From the NCBI GenBank assembly GCA_902772715.1, contig CACYBT010000372.1, positions 1 to 6,723 of the forward strand: a stretch of DNA of 6,723 nucleotides. The letters run 5' to 3'. The position numbers were made by a program, and so were the translations under genes. The notes under the pieces were generated by a model, which saw only the letters and a program-made list of their open reading frames with translations, was not told the origin of the DNA and did no database searches. The DNA comes from an uncultured Succinivibrio sp. (GTDB lineage: Bacteria; Pseudomonadota; Gammaproteobacteria; Enterobacterales; Succinivibrionaceae). This document shows, one piece after another, positions 1 through 4,224 of the stretch (position 1 is its first letter; each line of letters opens with the position of its first letter).

Positions 1-947
1 ACCGTGTTTAACAGCAAAAAGGCATTTAAAAGTCTCTTAAGTCCCCTAGGATTGGTGCCAAGGGAGAGGGCACACAGACGCTGGTATTTAGGCAGATCTT
101 GATCATTGGGAATGACATTGATTTTCTTAAGGCCTTCTTCAAGATAGGACTTGATATCATATTCAACCACCGGCATCTTAAATGGAACCTGGATAATCTT
201 GTCAAAGAAGGCGCGTCCTTTTTCCGCTTCCTTTTTGTCGTTTAATTTAAATCCGTATTTTTCAGCAGCACCTCTTATTACCACATCGTAGTCTATAGCG
301 AGCACAAATACACAATGTGAGCAGTCAAAGAAAATCTTTAAAACTTCCAGTAACTCCATGGCTTTGCCCGGAACCAGACGGTCAAGATCATCTATAAAAA
401 CCACTACGCGGTCTTTATGTTCATTTTCACAGGCCTCTATGATGGTTTCCTGCAGAATTTCATGAAGATTGCTGATGGCGTTGGCAAATTCCATTTCACC
501 GAGCGGTTTGTCATTATTTTCAAGGTCTTTACTTGAAATAATATTATCAATTAGTCCTCCTGATATAGATCTTGCCAGTACATTTAAAACAGCTCCCACG
601 GGTTTTTTGGTTTTCTTCATGATCCTTTTAAAGAATTCACCCTTAGATTCCTGTGTTTCTCCAGCGATTTTGTCAATAAAGACCTTGATCATGGAAATAG
701 GCAGGGCATTACCTAAAGAGAACTGTGAAAACTGCCAGGTATTAAAGAAAACAGGAATAACTCTGTCTTTTATTCTGTCCTGGATCATGGTCATAATACT
801 GGTTTTACCACTGCCCCATGAGCCCTGAATGGAAATGGTCATTGGTGTTTCACAATTTTGGATAAATTTTGAAAGTCCGTCGATATACCTGTCAATTCCG
901 AACTGATCCTGGGTAGCAGGGGAATCGGTTAAACCAATATTTTTCAT
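1..947 (-). CDS. KAP-family P-loop NTPase (second paralogue, C-terminus outside window)
   Basis: The frame is open from ATG at 947 to the left edge: 315 complete residues, 3'-partial. Walker A is GSWGSGKTS at 42-50 (Lys48) and Walker B is VVVFIDDLDRL at 181-191 (Asp186-Asp187, Asp189, Arg190). FVLAIDYDVVIRG (214-226), AFFDKIIQVPF (246-256) and GTNPRGLKRLLNAF (297-310) follow. The same blocks occur in the same order in the KAP protein at 2228-4207, and the segment after Walker B looks about half identical by eye, so the two are paralogues. This one is more compact: 138 residues from the Walker A Lys to the first Walker B Asp, against 171. Residues 113-136 include a mildly hydrophobic stretch that is too polar to call a membrane helix. 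It follows the JAMM gene by 35 bases on the same strand and so probably closes, or continues, the operon. Its C-terminal domain cannot be judged. Confidence 0.93.
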   Translation of the reverse strand, partial: MKNIGLTDSPATQDQFGIDRYIDGLSKFIQNCETPMTISIQGSWGSGKTSIMTMIQDRIKDRVIPVFFNTWQFSQFSLGNALPISMIKVFIDKIAGETQESKGEFFKRIMKKTKKPVGAVLNVLARSISGGLIDNIISSKDLENNDKPLGEMEFANAISNLHEILQETIIEACENEHKDRVVVFIDDLDRLVPGKAMELLEVLKIFFDCSHCVFVLAIDYDVVIRGAAEKYGFKLNDKKEAEKGRAFFDKIIQVPFKMPVVEYDIKSYLEEGLKKINVIPNDQDLPKYQRLCALSLGTNPRGLKRLLNAFLLLNT

Positions 948-952
948 ATTAA

Positions 953-957
953 CCTCT
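953..957 (-). promoter_or_regulatory. Ribosome binding site of the second KAP gene
   Basis: AGAGG, 5 bases before the ATG at 947. It lies within the only spacer of any size in the window (948-982, 35 bases), which also contains an A8T6 run (961-974) and no GC-rich hairpin. It decides the start at 947. Confidence 0.65.
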
Positions 958-982
958 TGTAAAAAAAATTTTTTGATGATAT

Positions 983-1519
983 TTAACTTGTGCAATCCTG
1001 TGAAGATGGCAGGATTTCTACATCTGTTTGAAAACAGGCGGCAAGTTCCTTCTCATGCATCAAGGACAAATCGACACCAAAGAAGTTCTCGATGATCCTG
1101 AGCATTCTGTAGATGACAATGGAAGAATATCCCTGAAAATATGACAGCTCTTGAATTAAAAGAGCGTGTAACTTTCTATGGATTTCTGTTTTTTTCAGAA
1201 TAAGCACGCCATTACTCGTTACCACTGCCGCAAGATTTACCTGTGCATAAAAAAAACAAAGCCAGTCTTGCAAAGAAAAATAAAGCGTCCCATTAGGATG
1301 AGAATGCCAGATAAGTACTCCTTTTGAGTCTACTCTGACACTATTAAGGGAGCCTTGGTGCAAAGAATAGGTCCCGTCTTTAAATACAGTCCCGGCACAT
1401 TCTTCTTTTCTCATGGCTACTTGCGACTGTATCATCCTAAGAGTCTTTAATTCCTCATCTGAAAGCAGAGTCATTCTTGGGCATTCTTCCTTAGATTTTC
1501 TTGCGATAGAGTCCTTCAT
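983..1519 (-). CDS. JAMM/JAB (MPN) metalloprotease-like protein
   Basis: This 178-residue protein carries the JAMM zinc signature H-x-H-x(10)-D intact: His72, His74 and Asp85, with Pro75 and Ser82 of the HSHP...SxxD form. Glu39 or Glu40 in KEECAGTVF matches the upstream catalytic Glu and the following CG.l.G-type strand. In this fold the two His and the Asp bind zinc and the Glu activates water to cut isopeptide or peptide bonds. Bacterial members include the CBASS type II protein Cap3 and phage tail peptidases of the lambda K type. Residues 112-178 form a mostly helical extension. No E1, E2 or ubiquitin-like gene is visible in the window, so the substrate is unknown. The start is uncertain: ATG at 1519 has a weak GGAAGA 12 bases upstream, while Met16 (1474) has AAGGA 13 bases upstream; both keep the whole domain. 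Confidence 0.87.
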   Translation of the reverse strand: MKDSIARKSKEECPRMTLLSDEELKTLRMIQSQVAMRKEECAGTVFKDGTYSLHQGSLNSVRVDSKGVLIWHSHPNGTLYFSLQDWLCFFYAQVNLAAVVTSNGVLILKKTEIHRKLHALLIQELSYFQGYSSIVIYRMLRIIENFFGVDLSLMHEKELAACFQTDVEILPSSQDCTS

Positions 1520-1528
1520 AGAAAAAAA

Positions 1529-1789
1529 TTATCTTCCGACGCGGCGATCTGTTTTGGTTCTAACATGCTTTGCCAGTACATATTTATTGGATGAAGTATA
1601 GTGCGCAGGCACAATATGACCAGGGGTGCAGCAGTTTGTGTAAACTTTTTTACTCGTACCAAACCATGACAGAGTTCCGTCTTCAAACAGATTAACCTGC
1701 ATTTTCTCATCAAAATGCAGTTTTGGTTCATCAGGGGATGATTCATTAAGTTCTTTGGCAAACTTGTACAGAAAAGGGATTTTACTCAT
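1529..1789 (-). CDS. Small protein of unknown family (86 aa) between TerB-like and JAMM genes
   Basis: I do not recognise this family. The product has 86 residues: a short N-terminal helix-like part (MSKIPFLYKFAKELN), an acidic turn, then a part that looks beta-rich (KLHFDEKMQVNLFEDGTLSWFG) and a basic end (KHVRTKTDRRVGR). A Cys-Cys pair at 53-54 is followed by His58 and His63, spacing that could bind a metal, though this is speculative. There is no signal peptide, membrane segment or C-terminal Gly-Gly, so it is not an obvious ubiquitin-like modifier. Support for coding comes from the well-placed GGAG, the 4-base gap from the gene before and the 9-base gap to the JAMM gene. It is a natural candidate partner or substrate of the JAMM protein, but nothing in the sequence proves that. 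Confidence 0.75.
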   Translation of the reverse strand: MSKIPFLYKFAKELNESSPDEPKLHFDEKMQVNLFEDGTLSWFGTSKKVYTNCCTPGHIVPAHYTSSNKYVLAKHVRTKTDRRVGR

Positions 1790-1793
1790 GGCG

Positions 1794-2213
1794 CTACTCC
1801 AGACTGATTTTCAGTGAATCTTGATGCTTTACAGCATCAAGTATGGCTAGGCTTGCGAAGATGGCATCAAGGCCAAAGGCTTTTGTAAGCATATGCACAA
1901 TCTCAACTTCTGCAAAACAAATTTGTCCGTCGGCAACCATAATGTGGGCTAAATCTTTTAAAACCTCAAAACTATCAATGCCATCCAGAGTCAGGTCACC
2001 TAAATCAAAATCTGTTTCTTCCTCATTTGGTGTATCACCCTCGTCAATAAACTCATTGAGATACTGCTTTATAAGTTTTTCTCCAGAATCGGCATCAAGA
2101 TGATATTTCTTAAAAATGGTTTTAGCAGTTTCAATTTCTATCTGTTCAATCTTTTCATCGGCAAAGATTACAAAGGCACAGGCCTTTGAAAGCTTATTAA
2201 GTACTAAAGACAT
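1794..2213 (-). CDS. TerB-like helical protein
   Basis: A 139-residue, acidic, probably all-helical protein without signal peptide or membrane segment. It has the internal duplication seen in TerB-like proteins: FVIFADEKIEQIEIE at 14-28 and HIMVADGQICFAEVE at 90-104, each an A-D-(G/E)-x-I-x(3)-E type element. The second copy keeps the ADG form; the first has ADE. A strongly acidic linker (56-71) lies between the halves. TerB proteins belong to tellurite-resistance and stress modules, the Klebsiella protein has been studied as a metal-binding fold, and a TerB-like subunit occurs in the Shango anti-phage system. It follows the KAP gene by 14 bases and precedes the small gene by 4, so a partnership with the KAP ATPase is likely. 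The similarity is recognised from motifs only, so a distinct TerB-related family is possible. Confidence 0.75.
   Translation of the reverse strand: MSLVLNKLSKACAFVIFADEKIEQIEIETAKTIFKKYHLDADSGEKLIKQYLNEFIDEGDTPNEEETDFDLGDLTLDGIDSFEVLKDLAHIMVADGQICFAEVEIVHMLTKAFGLDAIFASLAILDAVKHQDSLKISLE
1797..1800 (-). promoter_or_regulatory. Ribosome binding site of the small gene, inside the end of the TerB-like gene
   Basis: GGAG is read from the last two codons of the TerB-like gene, just before its TAG stop (1796-1794) and 7 bases before the ATG at 1789. Good spacing and the 4-base gap make the small frame at 1789-1529 a real, coupled gene. Confidence 0.65.
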
Positions 2214-2222
2214 CTTGCAATA

Positions 2223-2229
2223 CCCCTCT
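2223..2229 (-). promoter_or_regulatory. Ribosome binding site of the TerB-like gene, overlapping the KAP stop
   Basis: AGAGGGG on the minus strand, 9 bases before the ATG at 2213. It shares two bases with the TAG stop of the KAP gene (2230-2228). It fixes the start of the TerB-like gene and points to translational coupling. Confidence 0.65.
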
Positions 2230-4207
2230 AATTCATGTTTTGCCAGGATAAAGGAACTGATCCTGTCAGACGCAGGTATTCATCCGACACAAATTTCATG
2301 TTCTCATCCGTAATGTTGTTAGGATCTTCAGTCTGTGTTGGCGTACTTCTCTTAACTTCATTTACAACCGAGAAGAAACCGCCGGTTTCATTGAAAATCA
2401 TGAACCTATCTTTTCTATCCTTTGGTCTATCTCTAAAGTCAATCTGACACAGCATGGCAATAGCCTTACCTTGAGTTGAACATGAGATATTGATGAGACG
2501 GTTGTCACTGTCATAATTTATGATTAGATTCTTAGGCGAATAACAGTGGAAGAACCTTTCCATGAACTTGTTGGCATTGTCTCTGATTTTATCGCCATAA
2601 CCTGCTTCTTTTAAGGCATTGATGAATTTAGTTAAAGACCCCTGATCACGGCGCAGTTTCTGATCTTCATCTGAGGTTGCAGAGGTGACAGAAGTAAAGT
2701 CGGTAATAAGAGATATGTAATCTGCTGTGGTGTCAAGGCTCGGATCACCTTTGCGTTTCTTGTTGTCCACAATGAGTTTAACCAGCATGGCAAGGTATCT
2801 GCCAATGTTATTGATGCGCTTTCTCATCCAGATATCTTTGGAAACAATGGACTCGAGCATAAAATCAGACGGATCAAGATACATCGGTTTGGCAGCGGAA
2901 CTATCCTCACTTCCATCATCATCCATAGAATTGCTGCTTATAGAGGTCCATTTAAAAAGGTCGGGTTCTGAAATCAGATTCTCATACAGTATAGGATATG
3001 AAACCTGGGCACAGACCATGGCAAAAAGCAGTTTTAAGTACAGTTTGATGTCTTCTGGATCGCGGTTTAAATCAAATTTTAGCTCAGTGTTTTCAGCATA
3101 GAGTTTTTTCATCTTGGTAACACTGATTTCTTTTACCAAGGACAAAGTATTAAGCATTCTTTTGATAGCGCGGGGATTGGTACCGCAGGTCTCGATGGTA
3201 ATGGCATTTAAGTCTGAAATAATCTCGTTTAAAGTGGTCTCAGAACCGCTCTTAGAACCTGTATAACAGATGTTTTTTAGGCCGTCTTTTAAATAATTAT
3301 CAATCTTGTACTGACTGACAGGTAATCTGAAGGATAACTGGATGATTTTGTCAAAGAAGGAACGGTATTCGCGTTCATTTTCTTCGGTTTTTTTACCAAA
3401 ACGTTTTTCTAGTCCCTTGATGACCACTTCATAGTCAATAGCCAGAATAAAGATACAGTTATTGACCTCAAAGAGATTTTTCATAAGGGATAAGATTTGA
3501 ACGGCCACAGGAGGATCTAGTCGGTCCAGATCATCGACGAAAAATATGAAACCTTTGAAAGGGGACGATTGTTTTAGCGTTTTACGATATTCGGATATCT
3601 GACGTTTAAAATCAATGATAGCCTTCTGCAGTTCATTTCTGAAGAAATCCGGATCATGCTGTTCAGGGATATTATTACTGCTTCCGTTGATAAGATTATC
3701 AATAGAATTAGGATTGCCGCCTACAAATCCTAATCCCACTTTAGTGGTAGCAACTGCCGCAAATCTTAAGGCCCCTAAAAGTCTTGAGGAAATAACTTTG
3801 GAGGTTGCATTATCCTTAAGGTACATTGATACCTGCTGCGTGATCTGGGAGGTTATGCCCTGAACTATTGATACTAGGGATTCTCGCTCATCCTTCATTA
3901 AAGAATACTGCCAGGTGTTCACCCATACACCAAGATAGGGGAAATCATCCTGAGAACGCGAATCAACATAGTTCTCATCACTGAACTTACAGATGGTTTC
4001 GTAATTAAGGCAGAGCTGTCCTGCTATCTGATTCATAAGAGATGTCTTGCCGCTTCCCCATTCTCCCTGTAGAGCAATGGTGGTCGGCATCTGGGCATTG
4101 TTAATAAACTTAATCAGGGCAGAAACGTATGACGCCTGTTCGAGAGTATCCAATGCATTTGGAGGCAAAGGAATATCGGTTAAATTGGAAAATGTCTGCT
4201 GATCCAT
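2228..4207 (-). CDS. KAP-family P-loop NTPase (first of two paralogues)
   Basis: This 659-residue protein is complete, from ATG to TAG. Walker A is GEWGSGKTS at residues 48-56 (Lys54). Walker B is FFVDDLDRL at about 222-230, with the paired aspartates 225-226 and the DxxDR-type signature that marks KAP NTPases. FILAIDYEVV (253-262) and CGTNPRAIKRMLN (341-353) are further family-typical stretches. KAP proteins are STAND-like ATPases; many carry membrane segments, and PifA of plasmid F excludes phage T7. Between Walker A and B this protein has about 33 more residues than its neighbour at 1-947. The region at 142-164 is mildly hydrophobic, but I would not call a membrane helix, so a cytoplasmic or peripheral protein is more likely. 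The C-terminal half (about 380-659) is unassigned and contains an acidic Ser/Asp patch at 425-438. It lies 15 bases after the methyltransferase and 14 before the TerB-like gene. The family call is firm; a defence role is inferred from context. Confidence 0.93.
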   Translation of the reverse strand: MDQQTFSNLTDIPLPPNALDTLEQASYVSALIKFINNAQMPTTIALQGEWGSGKTSLMNQIAGQLCLNYETICKFSDENYVDSRSQDDFPYLGVWVNTWQYSLMKDERESLVSIVQGITSQITQQVSMYLKDNATSKVISSRLLGALRFAAVATTKVGLGFVGGNPNSIDNLINGSSNNIPEQHDPDFFRNELQKAIIDFKRQISEYRKTLKQSSPFKGFIFFVDDLDRLDPPVAVQILSLMKNLFEVNNCIFILAIDYEVVIKGLEKRFGKKTEENEREYRSFFDKIIQLSFRLPVSQYKIDNYLKDGLKNICYTGSKSGSETTLNEIISDLNAITIETCGTNPRAIKRMLNTLSLVKEISVTKMKKLYAENTELKFDLNRDPEDIKLYLKLLFAMVCAQVSYPILYENLISEPDLFKWTSISSNSMDDDGSEDSSAAKPMYLDPSDFMLESIVSKDIWMRKRINNIGRYLAMLVKLIVDNKKRKGDPSLDTTADYISLITDFTSVTSATSDEDQKLRRDQGSLTKFINALKEAGYGDKIRDNANKFMERFFHCYSPKNLIINYDSDNRLINISCSTQGKAIAMLCQIDFRDRPKDRKDRFMIFNETGGFFSVVNEVKRSTPTQTEDPNNITDENMKFVSDEYLRLTGSVPLSWQNMN

Positions 4208-4218
4208 AGTTTCTTGTT

Positions 4219-4224
4219 CTCCTT
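4219..4224 (-). promoter_or_regulatory. Ribosome binding site of the first KAP gene, overlapping the methyltransferase stop
   Basis: AAGGAG on the minus strand, 11 bases before the ATG at 4207. Its first two bases are the last two of the methyltransferase TAA stop (4225-4223). This supports the ATG at 4207 and suggests that translation of the KAP gene is coupled to the gene before it. Confidence 0.75.

Noticed and set aside
469..828. Plus-strand open frames, including this one and those at 2727-3101, 3615-3863 and 6218-6517
   Set aside because: All lie antisense inside strongly supported minus-strand genes, have no recognisable domains and look like chance frames.
961..974. A8T6 run as a terminator between the JAMM gene and the second KAP gene
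   Set aside because: It is a pure A/T palindrome with no GC-rich stem, and the next gene follows at once with its own ribosome binding site.
1516..1761. An 81-codon frame on the same strand overlapping the small gene and ending in ATGA with the JAMM start
   Set aside because: The ATGA overlap is tempting, but its start at 1761 has no good ribosome binding site, while the frame from 1789 has a well-placed GGAG. I treat it as a shadow, although a frameshift relation cannot be fully excluded.
1529..1789. The 86-residue protein as a ubiquitin-like modifier for the JAMM protease
   Set aside because: It ends in RRVGR without a Gly-Gly tail, I see no clear beta-grasp pattern, and no E1 or E2 is in the window. 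It remains only a possible substrate.
3716..3784. Membrane helix in the first KAP protein (residues about 142-164)
   Set aside because: The stretch is only mildly hydrophobic and is interrupted by Arg and Lys. The paralogue has no clear helix at the matching place.
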